Source: Clostridiales bacterium UBA4362 (GTDB taxonomy: Bacteria > Bacillota > Clostridia > TANB77 > CAG-508). Taken from it: 28,706 nt of DNA. The position numbers were made by a program, and so were the translations under genes. The notes beneath the pieces are model-generated. The model was not told the DNA's origin and did no database searches. It worked only from the letters and a program-made list of their open reading frames with translations. The DNA lies in NCBI GenBank assembly GCA_002393975.1, contig DGSM01000038.1, positions 1 through 28,706 on the forward strand, given 5' to 3'. How positions within the stretch are numbered: position 1 is the first letter of the stretch; each line of letters opens with the position of its first letter. Shown here piece after piece: positions 6,815-14,458 of the stretch.

Positions 6815-9166
6815 ATGAAGATATTTAATCCTATAGTAAATTTAATAGATAAATTTTTAAAATTTTTAAAGACAGATCGTAACACATTTGTTACTTACAT
6901 TTTGTTGCTTGTTACTGTCTTTCTTTTAGTAGATAGATGTACAGAATTATTACTAATGATTTTTACAGGAGTTGCTTACAGCTATTGGGGTCCTATCGCC
7001 TATGCAGCAGCATATTTAGTAATAATTTTTGCATTTAATATTGCATTCTCATCCAAGTATGTTGCATCAGATGATGACAAAGTATCCTGGTTTTTAGTTT
7101 ATTGTATTTGTTTATACATTTTAACAATATGCATGCTTTCAGAATGGATTAATAAACTAATATGGATTGGATTATTGTCATTACCTAATTACGCAACAAT
7201 TGGAACAGAATTTGCTTATTTAATTAGACCAGCACTTTCATCTATAGCATTAGCTATTCCACTTGGAACATTTGGTGGATTCTTCCACAAAATGTACAAT
7301 AGTGTAAATGATAGTCAAATCGTACGTGATTCTATTTCAGATTACAATGGAATTAGTCTTGCAGACACAAAAGCTGGTTGGGGTTCATACACTGATCAAA
7401 TCATTATAGGCCCTGATAAAGAGCATGGTAAAACAATTAGATTGTCAGAAAAACGTAGATTTGAATCAACATTAGTTTGTGGTGTTTCTGGTTCTGGTAA
7501 AACAACTCTTATATTTGAACCATGGATTGCACAAGATATTGCTAAAAAATTCTTTTATAAACAACAATCAAAAACTTTAGCATATTCAGCACTTAAAGCT
7601 GGAATAGCAGCATTAGATGCTCCATATGATAATGATTATATAAATCAAAACTTCTCATTAAATATGATTAAACCAGCTGATAATAAAACTAACCTTTTCA
7701 AATCATATTTTAAGAACTTGATTTACGCTGAAAGCGGAAACAAATTAATATTCAGGGATTTAGGTCTAACCTATCTTGCTCCTGATAACGAAACAATAGA
7801 AAAAATAAAAAGTGTTTGTGATAACTATGGAATGCATTACAATTTAATAGATCCTCAAGAATCAAATTCTTTAGGATTAAATCCATTCATTTTTGATGAT
7901 CCATTACAAACTTCAATTTGTATAACATCTATACTAAATGCATTTAGAGGAATACATACAGAAGAACATTATAAAGTTACTCGTTCAAATCAAATAATTG
8001 AGAACTTATCTATATTATTAAAAGTTGCTTATCCTTTAATAAATGATGATAAACTTCCAAATTTGGACGATATGATGAAATTATTAAATAATTTCTCATT
8101 AGTTGAAAAAATGTGCAAGATTCTAGAAAATGATGCTGATCTTGCAAAAAGATATGATCAAGAACTTGAATTCTTTAGAAGAAACTTCTACCATGATAGT
8201 TCACACCTTGAAGAGATGAAAGATTTAGCTTCTATTCCTTTAGCAGAACTTGATTCTCTATTGAAATATCCTGGTGTAAAAAGTATTCTATGCAACAGAA
8301 ACCACAACATAAATTATGATAATGTTTTAAAGAATGGTGACATTACATTAGTAAGTACTAGAAGAGGTGATTTAGGTCAAAATGCTCATAGAACCTTTGG
8401 TCTATTCTTCTTACTATTAATGCAATATTCAGTATTAAGAAGACCTGGAAACGAAAATAGTCGTATCCCTCATTTCTTATATATTGATGAATTCCATGAT
8501 TTCATCTGTCCACAAACAGAAGAAATATTTACTGTTTATAGAAAATATAAAATTGGTACAGTTATTTCTGCACAAAGTTTGGAACAACTTAAAACAAAAC
8601 CTACAGAAGAACTTGGAACATCTCCAATTGTTTCTAACTGTTCTAACAAAATCGTATTTGGTAATAACTCACCTGCAGAAAACGAATGGTGGAGTAAAGA
8701 AATTGGTGATGAGAAGAAATGGCGTAATAATGGTCAAAGCTTCGATGAGTCAAAAGACAAATATGATTCAAAAGCAAATTGGAAATATGGTCCAGGTACT
8801 CGTTATGCACCAGGTAAGATACAATCAATGAAATTCAAACAAGCAGCATTTAAACTTAAAGATATAAAAGGTAAGATGGAAAATGGTCTAGTAACCCTTG
8901 ATTTCTTACCTGAAAAATATAAACAAAAACAAAAAGTTAAAGATTATAACTTCACAAAATTCACAAGCGGAATTACTGAAACAAATACACCTAATGCAAA
9001 GTCAAGGATTATAGCTCCTTATGGAATGCATAAGAGTACTACAAATAATACTGATGATGAGAATAATCCAATTAAATTAGATGATAAAGACATCAAATTC
9101 ATGAACACATCAGATTCTGCTGTAAATTATAATACTAACAATAGTAATTCAAATAAGAAATCATAA
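6815..9166 (+). CDS. TraG/VirD4-family type IV coupling protein (T4CP)-like ATPase
   Basis: The start is taken as ATG 6815 (AAGGA 7 nt upstream) rather than the in-frame TTG 6776, giving 783 aa. The N-terminus carries four or five membrane segments (about 25-40, 62-80, 92-108, 140-157), followed by a cytosolic ATPase: Walker A GVSGSGKTT at 223-231 and Walker B YIDEFHDF at 556-563, the usual TraD/TraG pattern, with the downstream ISAQSLEQL stretch typical of the family. The C-terminal 60 residues are Asn/Asp/Ser-rich and probably disordered. T4CPs deliver DNA or protein substrates to a secretion channel. No relaxase, VirB4 or pilus gene is visible here; the only plausible partners are the convergent replication-relaxation-like protein and four-helix membrane protein. 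About 120 residues between Walker A and the next recognisable core (230-350) look like an insertion. Confidence 0.85.
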   Translation: MKIFNPIVNLIDKFLKFLKTDRNTFVTYILLLVTVFLLVDRCTELLLMIFTGVAYSYWGPIAYAAAYLVIIFAFNIAFSSKYVASDDDKVSWFLVYCICLYILTICMLSEWINKLIWIGLLSLPNYATIGTEFAYLIRPALSSIALAIPLGTFGGFFHKMYNSVNDSQIVRDSISDYNGISLADTKAGWGSYTDQIIIGPDKEHGKTIRLSEKRRFESTLVCGVSGSGKTTLIFEPWIAQDIAKKFFYKQQSKTLAYSALKAGIAALDAPYDNDYINQNFSLNMIKPADNKTNLFKSYFKNLIYAESGNKLIFRDLGLTYLAPDNETIEKIKSVCDNYGMHYNLIDPQESNSLGLNPFIFDDPLQTSICITSILNAFRGIHTEEHYKVTRSNQIIENLSILLKVAYPLINDDKLPNLDDMMKLLNNFSLVEKMCKILENDADLAKRYDQELEFFRRNFYHDSSHLEEMKDLASIPLAELDSLLKYPGVKSILCNRNHNINYDNVLKNGDITLVSTRRGDLGQNAHRTFGLFFLLLMQYSVLRRPGNENSRIPHFLYIDEFHDFICPQTEEIFTVYRKYKIGTVISAQSLEQLKTKPTEELGTSPIVSNCSNKIVFGNNSPAENEWWSKEIGDEKKWRNNGQSFDESKDKYDSKANWKYGPGTRYAPGKIQSMKFKQAAFKLKDIKGKMENGLVTLDFLPEKYKQKQKVKDYNFTKFTSGITETNTPNAKSRIIAPYGMHKSTTNNTDDENNPIKLDDKDIKFMNTSDSAVNYNTNNSNSNKKS

Positions 9167-9178
9167 AACTAATAAAGT

Positions 9179-9213
9179 AAAAAAGATGATCTAAATATTT
9201 AGATCATCTTTTT
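9179..9213. terminator. Bidirectional terminator between convergent genes
   Basis: A 32-bp perfect palindrome (half-site AAAAGATGATCTAAAT, 9181-9212) with A-run on one side and T-run on the other lies between the ends of the T4CP gene and the convergent membrane-protein gene. It can terminate both. Confidence 0.9.
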
Positions 9214-9242
9214 TATATATTAAATTAAGCAAATATTTATAA

Positions 9243-9791
9243 TCAACTTCCTAGTTCTTTATTAATCCCATAAATCATAGCATTTGCAATTGGGGCAACA
9301 ATTCTTAGTATAATAAAATAAATCAATGGTATAAATGAAATTAAAATTGCTATTTTCGTACCACCACTAATCTTTTTTTTATCTTTTATTGTCTTTATTA
9401 CTTTGACAATTGAAATAATAAATGAAACTAATGATATTGGTAACATTATATATATAGGCAATAACATTTTTGAAAAAGTTGATGGCCCCATTACAACTCC
9501 TATTATTTGTTTGCCAGATTCGGTAATCATACAATTATCATCAATCTCTATCTTAGTATATATCGCATATGTAAGAGCCGATATTCCAGCAAGCATTAAC
9601 GCATACAAAATTACAGAGATAACTGTAGTTACTTTATTCTTTTTTCCTGATAATTTAATTAAAATAATAATTGTTAGCACTACGCCAATAATAATAATAC
9701 TTGCTGTAATAATAGCTGCACTCGTATTATATAATGGTCTGAATTCAGGTGCAATTACCATTTTTTCTGCACTAGGTACACTATCTCTCAT
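9243..9791 (-). CDS. Four-helix integral membrane protein, unknown
   Basis: The 182-aa protein has four clear hydrophobic segments (about 25-47, 58-76, 110-132, 146-172), separated by short charged loops, and no catalytic motif. GAGGA sits 9 nt before ATG 9791. It begins 22 nt after the replication-relaxation-like gene and is surely cotranscribed with it. Small multi-helix membrane proteins next to coupling ATPases are common in conjugative elements (for example TrbC/VirB2-like or accessory channel proteins), but there is no sequence signature to assign it. No cleavable signal peptide is evident. Confidence 0.75.
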   Translation of the reverse strand: MRDSVPSAEKMVIAPEFRPLYNTSAAIITASIIIIGVVLTIIILIKLSGKKNKVTTVISVILYALMLAGISALTYAIYTKIEIDDNCMITESGKQIIGVVMGPSTFSKMLLPIYIMLPISLVSFIISIVKVIKTIKDKKKISGGTKIAILISFIPLIYFIILRIVAPIANAMIYGINKELGS

Positions 9792-9813
9792 TATAATAAT
9801 TCCTCTTTTTTAA

Positions 9814-10746
9814 TTAAGCTAATAATTTAGATTCCAAATTCTTAATCTTATATTTTCCGTCTTCTTCTACAAACTCATAAAATGATTTAGTTAAACTTTC
9901 ATCATTTTGTGCTAAATCTGTAGTATAGAAAAATCTTTGATTTAAGAAATTTGCTAAATTGTTCATTACCAATACTTTAAATACTTCTGCCATATGTTTG
10001 TTATCTTCACAAAGAAAAACTAATTGAGGAAGCTTCATAAATCCAGAATCTCCTGGAACAAAGTTTGAATAAAAGCTCTTCCATTGATTCATTCTTTTTA
10101 CTAAGCTATCTTCCCATCCCATTTCTCTTCTAATTGCTTCGAAAGCAAAACTAATATCTTGATTTCCATATTTAAGAGTAATACATGCAATTGGTTTAAA
10201 TGCTTTATTAAGATTTTTATCTATTATTTCTGGCTTTAATTTAATTCCACTTGTAGCAGAAACTTTTCTTAGATAGTTAATAACTAATTGATTTCCTGCT
10301 AGTTTTTTCTTAATCATATCAACTGGTTTTGTATTGTCAGTTGGTTGCCATTTACATTCTTCTTCACGTGATCTAAGTAAGTATTTACCCATCTTTTCCA
10401 TGCAGTAAATTCTATATACTCCTTCACCTTCATGTGATTTGAAATAATATCTTGTTAAAATTTTAGTCTTAACTAATTGTTCTAACTTCTTATTTAATTT
10501 ATCTTGATTTTTAATTTCAACATTATCCATTTCTAATAGTTGAAATAATTGTCTAGAAGTTAAAAACTCATATTTGTTAATATAATCAATTATTCTAAAG
10601 TGTATATCTGTTATTACTCCTTGATTAATTTTTGATGTGATTTGTGCCATTGATACATAGCCATCTTTTCCATCAAATACCTTTATTTCTCCTGGTCTTA
10701 CTGAAAAAGGAGAAATCTTTGTCTTAATCTCATTATCTGCGACCAT
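9814..10746 (-). CDS. Replication-relaxation-like winged-helix protein
   Basis: 310 aa. Residues about 48-100 read as a winged helix-turn-helix (FRIIDYINKYEFLTSRQLFQ ... LNKKLEQLVKTKILTRYYF), followed by a mixed alpha/beta region, matching the layout of the replication-relaxation family often found on integrative elements and plasmids near TraG-type ATPases. Start ATG 10746 is preceded by AGGAAGG with good spacing. It is the first gene of a two-gene operon with the four-helix membrane protein, driven by the promoter at 10829-10857. Expected role: DNA binding in plasmid or element replication/transfer; the family assignment is by pattern and could be wrong, the wHTH itself is fairly clear. Confidence 0.65.
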   Translation of the reverse strand: MVADNEIKTKISPFSVRPGEIKVFDGKDGYVSMAQITSKINQGVITDIHFRIIDYINKYEFLTSRQLFQLLEMDNVEIKNQDKLNKKLEQLVKTKILTRYYFKSHEGEGVYRIYCMEKMGKYLLRSREEECKWQPTDNTKPVDMIKKKLAGNQLVINYLRKVSATSGIKLKPEIIDKNLNKAFKPIACITLKYGNQDISFAFEAIRREMGWEDSLVKRMNQWKSFYSNFVPGDSGFMKLPQLVFLCEDNKHMAEVFKVLVMNNLANFLNQRFFYTTDLAQNDESLTKSFYEFVEEDGKYKIKNLESKLLA

Positions 10747-10768
10747 TGTTCTTCCTTCCTAGGATTCA

Positions 10769-10786
10769 TCCATAAATTTCTATGGA
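10769..10786 (-). promoter_or_regulatory. Short inverted repeat in the replication-relaxation gene leader
   Basis: TCCATA / TATGGA (6-bp arms, 6-nt loop) lies between the -10 box and the SD, where a repressor or a small hairpin could act. Too short to be certain. Confidence 0.35.
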
Positions 10787-10828
10787 CTATACCTTTTTAA
10801 AATTATTTATTAAGGTTTTAATAAAAAT

Positions 10829-10857
10829 AGTATATCATTACTTTTTTCTCTTTTCAA
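10829..10857 (-). promoter_or_regulatory. Promoter of the replication-relaxation operon, overlapping the rluB stop
   Basis: Minus-strand TTGAAA (10857-10852), 17-nt spacer, TATACT (10834-10829). The -35 box overlaps the TGA stop codon of rluB (10856-10854). No terminator separates the two operons, so readthrough from the leuS operon is also possible. Confidence 0.8.
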
Positions 10858-11579
10858 GGAAACAATTTTTGTAATTCTTTATCACTTAAATATTTCCATT
10901 TTCCAAGTGGAATATCTTTGACTGTTAAATCTCCAATTTTGCTTCTATGAAGTGCTAAAACTTTTTTGCCAATAGCTTCTATCATTTTTCTAACTTCTCT
11001 ATTCTTTCCCTCATGGATAGTAATTTGAAGTCTAGAAATATTTTTTTCCTCATCAATTTTTAATATTTTAACAAATGCAGGTTTAGTTATATAAGGTTCT
11101 CCCTCATCATCTATCTCTACCCCTTCAGATAGTCTTTTTACATCATCACTCGTGATTTTACCAGCTATAGTTACATTATAAGTTTTAGTAATCTCAAAAC
11201 TTGGATGAGTCATTTTATTTATAAAGTCACCATCATTTGATAAAAGAAGAGCCCCTGATGTGTACATATCTAACCTTCCTACTGGAACAACTCTTTCTTT
11301 AACTTTTACCAAATCCATAACAGTATCTCTATCAAATTGATCTTTCACAGTAGTAACATATCCTATTGGTTTATTTAATAAAATGTATACTTTTTTTGTT
11401 TGTTTATTAATTGGTAAATCATTATATTCAATTACATCTTTTTCTACATCTACTTTAGTTCCTAATTCTGTAACTACTTTTCCATTTACTTTAACTTTAC
11501 CTTCTAAAATTAAAATTTCACATTGTCTCCTTGATGCAACACCAGAATTAGCTAAAACTTTTTGCAATCTTTCTAACAT
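10854..11579 (-). CDS. rluB: 23S rRNA pseudouridine synthase, RluB/RsuA family
   Basis: 241 aa, the usual length. An N-terminal S4 RNA-binding domain (about 1-50, LQKVLANSGVASRRQCE) is followed by the RsuA-type catalytic domain with VGRLDMYTSGALLLSNDG; Asp104 in GRLD is the catalytic nucleophile. RluB of model bacteria isomerises one uridine near the peptidyl transferase centre (E. coli U2605). RsuA, RluE and RluF share this architecture, but RluB is the usual member in Firmicutes. ATG 11579 lies 1 nt from the end of rluD, whose last codons contain the SD AGAGGA, so the two are translationally coupled. It is the last gene of the leuS operon. Confidence 0.92.
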   Translation of the reverse strand: MLERLQKVLANSGVASRRQCEILILEGKVKVNGKVVTELGTKVDVEKDVIEYNDLPINKQTKKVYILLNKPIGYVTTVKDQFDRDTVMDLVKVKERVVPVGRLDMYTSGALLLSNDGDFINKMTHPSFEITKTYNVTIAGKITSDDVKRLSEGVEIDDEGEPYITKPAFVKILKIDEEKNISRLQITIHEGKNREVRKMIEAIGKKVLALHRSKIGDLTVKDIPLGKWKYLSDKELQKLFP

Positions 11580-11580
11580 C

Positions 11581-12498
11581 TTATCCTCTTTTATTTAAAG
11601 TTTCTAGCACCTTTTCGAATTCCTCTGGAAGAGGAGCTTCAAAGTGTAGTTTTTCATTAGTTCTAGGATGCCTAAATTCTAAAATAGTACTATGCAATAA
11701 TTGACCTTTTACATCAAATTCATTCTTACCACTTGAGTAAACTTCATCACCAACAACAGGATGATGTATTTTAGCCATATGAACTCTAATTTGATGTGTT
11801 CTACCAGTATCTATTTTAACTCTTAATAATGTATAGTCATAATATCTTTTTAGAACTTTAAAATGAGTAACCGCTTCTTTCCCTTCTGAATCTATTGCCA
11901 TTTTCTTTCGATCACGAGTATCTCTTCCTATTGGCATATCGATTGTTGCTTCATCTTCTTCTATATTACCTTTTACTAAACAAGTATATATTTTTGTAAC
12001 CTCATGATTTTTTATTTGTTCAGAAATATTTATATGAGCATTATCGTTTTTTGCTACTATAATCAAACCAGAAGTATCTTTATCAAGTCTATGAACGATT
12101 CCTGGTCTAATCTTTCCTCCAATTCCTGAAAGAGAATCTTTAGAATGACTTAGAACTGCATTTACTAAAGTTCCATCCATATTTCCATTACCAGGATGTA
12201 CAACCATTCCTTTAGATTTATTAATAACTATAATATCATCATCTTCATAAACAATATCCAGAGGAATATCTTGAGCTTCAACCTCTATTTCTTTTGGTGG
12301 CTCAATTCTAACTATAACTTTGTCTCCTAATTTCATTCTATATGATTCCTTAGAAGGCTTATTATTCACTAAAACATTTTCTTCTTTAATTAGTTTTTGT
12401 GCCATACTTCTAGATAAATCACAATTAAGGCTTGAAACATAAGTATCAAGCCTTTTTTCTAAATCTTGTTCAGTTACAATATATTCGAATTCTTTCAA
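11581..12498 (-). CDS. rluD: 23S rRNA pseudouridine synthase, RluD-type (RluA family)
   Basis: 305 aa, standard for the family. An N-terminal S4 domain (about 15-65) precedes the RluA-type catalytic core with the signature GIVHRLDKDTSGLIIVAKN; Asp139 in HRLD is catalytic. RluD-type enzymes modify uridines in helix 69 of 23S rRNA (1911, 1915, 1917 in E. coli). In many Firmicutes this gene follows lspA; here it follows a membrane-protein gene with an 18-nt gap and overlaps nearly end to end with rluB. The exact target among RluA-family paralogues cannot be proved from sequence. Confidence 0.93.
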   Translation of the reverse strand: MKEFEYIVTEQDLEKRLDTYVSSLNCDLSRSMAQKLIKEENVLVNNKPSKESYRMKLGDKVIVRIEPPKEIEVEAQDIPLDIVYEDDDIIVINKSKGMVVHPGNGNMDGTLVNAVLSHSKDSLSGIGGKIRPGIVHRLDKDTSGLIIVAKNDNAHINISEQIKNHEVTKIYTCLVKGNIEEDEATIDMPIGRDTRDRKKMAIDSEGKEAVTHFKVLKRYYDYTLLRVKIDTGRTHQIRVHMAKIHHPVVGDEVYSSGKNEFDVKGQLLHSTILEFRHPRTNEKLHFEAPLPEEFEKVLETLNKRG

Positions 12499-12516
12499 TT
12501 CAAACTCACCTTTCGC

Positions 12517-14448
12517 TTATTTCGAGAAGTTCTCTATAACTTTAGTCAAGTCAACTGTATCTTCGTTTTTCTTTTCGGTATTTTCAGTGCTTTCATTATT
12601 TTTTTCATCTGCACCTAATCTATGATATATAACGAAAACTCCATCTGAATGAACTTTTTCATATTTATCTGTATCTCTTTTTATTAGCATATTCAATTTA
12701 GAATTATTTTTAGTAATAACATAATCAATGTTTTCACTAACAAATACATTATCATAATAATTTGCTATAGAAGAAACATCTAAATACTCTGTAAAGTAAT
12801 CACTTCCACCAATCCATTTACGAGTACTTTTATTGAAATCCCCATTAAATTGTGGTGTATACAAATCACATCTTGAATCAACATATACTGGAATATCTCT
12901 ATATAGCATGTAGCTTCCATAGTTATAGTCATTAAAGATTCTAATATTTTTATAATCTAGATTTTCTTTAATCCATGTACAGCTATCTACTGGATATGAG
13001 CTAGTAATATATTTATCATTTTGCTTTGGTTTGTAGAAATAATAGCTAATTGCTATTATCAATAACAATATCAGTATTTCTCCAACCACAGTAGTTGAAT
13101 ACTCTTTTATTTCTGAACATAAATTAGGGAATAATCTTACAATCAAATCTGATGCTAGCCTTGCAACAAATAGTCCACCTATCAATGAAAGCATAGATAT
13201 TTGTCTTCTAGACATTAATGCAAGTAATGTAAGTCCTCCTATGAAGAATAAATCTCTAGCTCTAATTTTAGTTTTGGTTAATGCCACTACTGCAATAATT
13301 GATCCTAATAAAATTAAAACAGGTTTATTATCAATTAATGTTAAAGGTAAATGCTCATTAATATTTTGAGTAGTATTTCCTTGCATTGTTCTATATGTAT
13401 ATGTATATGGTATATCTTTTAGTGGTGATATAAGACCAGTAAACAAACATACTAACATAACAATAACTAATGCTGGAACATGATCATTCTTTTCAATTCT
13501 TAATTTATATGGATTGCTTAATCTTTGTTTTTGTCTTGTTAAGAATTGTTTATCTTTTTCAGCTGATGTAGTCTTAAGGTTATTTAGTTTCTTAAGTCTC
13601 TCTTCAATTTTTTGAGCTTTGTCACCCTCGGCTTTTTTCAATCTTTTTTCAGTAATACCAATTGATATCTTAAAGAATAATCTCTTTATTTTTTGTATTA
13701 AATGCCAATCTATAATTTGAGCTATTGCAAATTCCGTAATATAAGGAAGAAATAGTACAAAGTAAAAAGGAAATACTGCTGCATGGAGATTTGCAATTAA
13801 TGTCGGTATCACGAGTAATGCAATAACATGTATTGTTCGCGGTTTTTCCAAGAATTTCTCTATAAAGAAAATTGTTAATGCAAATAGTATAAAAGTAACA
13901 AGTTGCGCCCTTGCTGCTATATATGGTTTTATGAAATACAATTGTCCAAATGCAATAACTAACGATATGACATCATTCTTCGTTATCTTCCTAGATGTAA
14001 TATAAATCATTATTCCTAATATTGCCGTAAATACACACGTTGAATAATAAATCGCATCAAACCCATGACCCTCTTCTCCGCCTGCACCATCAAATAATAA
14101 TGATATTCCGACATCATAAAGCCAATGTGGATATGTATATGGAAGTGGTGAACCATCATCTGTGGTATGCCACGAATAATGATCCACATAATCGATTCCA
14201 TTTTCTCTTATTAATTGTCCAATTTTAATTGTATAAAAAGTATCATTTTGAAGAGTTTTTGGAGCTATAGCAAGTGCAAATAAAATTATTCCAAATATAG
14301 CTATTATTTGAAATGCAATATTTTCTCTTGCTTTTGCTTTTCTTTGCTTTTCTTCTGACTCTTCTTTACTTTTTATAATATCTTTAACTTTTGTTTTTGA
14401 TATAGCTGTATTCTCTTTTTTGTTTGTTGTTTTAGTTTTTTTAACCAT
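12517..14448 (-). CDS. GT-C-type polytopic membrane protein, putative glycosyltransferase
   Basis: 643 aa. A basic cytosolic N-tail (1-44) precedes about ten membrane segments. In the first external loop, NDTFYTIKIGQLIRENG (Asp69) and then YVDHYSWHTTDDG and YPHWLYDV follow the pattern of GT-C-fold transferases, where the loop-1 Asp is catalytic and uses a polyprenyl-phosphate sugar. A charged, coiled-coil-like cytosolic insert lies around residues 265-320. After the last helix (about 458-473) a soluble extracellular domain contains FNDYNYGSYMLYRDIPVYVD, also conserved in such proteins, then a Glu/Asn-rich tail. Substrate unknown. The gene lies 10 nt after leuS and 18 nt before rluD, an odd place for a cell-surface enzyme. 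Confidence 0.7.
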   Translation of the reverse strand: MVKKTKTTNKKENTAISKTKVKDIIKSKEESEEKQRKAKARENIAFQIIAIFGIILFALAIAPKTLQNDTFYTIKIGQLIRENGIDYVDHYSWHTTDDGSPLPYTYPHWLYDVGISLLFDGAGGEEGHGFDAIYYSTCVFTAILGIMIYITSRKITKNDVISLVIAFGQLYFIKPYIAARAQLVTFILFALTIFFIEKFLEKPRTIHVIALLVIPTLIANLHAAVFPFYFVLFLPYITEFAIAQIIDWHLIQKIKRLFFKISIGITEKRLKKAEGDKAQKIEERLKKLNNLKTTSAEKDKQFLTRQKQRLSNPYKLRIEKNDHVPALVIVMLVCLFTGLISPLKDIPYTYTYRTMQGNTTQNINEHLPLTLIDNKPVLILLGSIIAVVALTKTKIRARDLFFIGGLTLLALMSRRQISMLSLIGGLFVARLASDLIVRLFPNLCSEIKEYSTTVVGEILILLLIIAISYYFYKPKQNDKYITSSYPVDSCTWIKENLDYKNIRIFNDYNYGSYMLYRDIPVYVDSRCDLYTPQFNGDFNKSTRKWIGGSDYFTEYLDVSSIANYYDNVFVSENIDYVITKNNSKLNMLIKRDTDKYEKVHSDGVFVIYHRLGADEKNNESTENTEKKNEDTVDLTKVIENFSK

Positions 14449-14458
14449 GATTTCCTCT

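Noticed and set aside
8484..8831. 115-aa + frame and a 61-aa minus frame inside the T4CP gene
   Set aside because: They overlap the conserved Walker B region of the real frame and lack signals.
9403..9813. 136-aa open frame on the + strand opposite the four-helix membrane protein
   Set aside because: It is the hydrophobic antisense shadow of the minus-strand gene, which has an SD and fits the operon; the + frame has neither a good SD nor a promoter.
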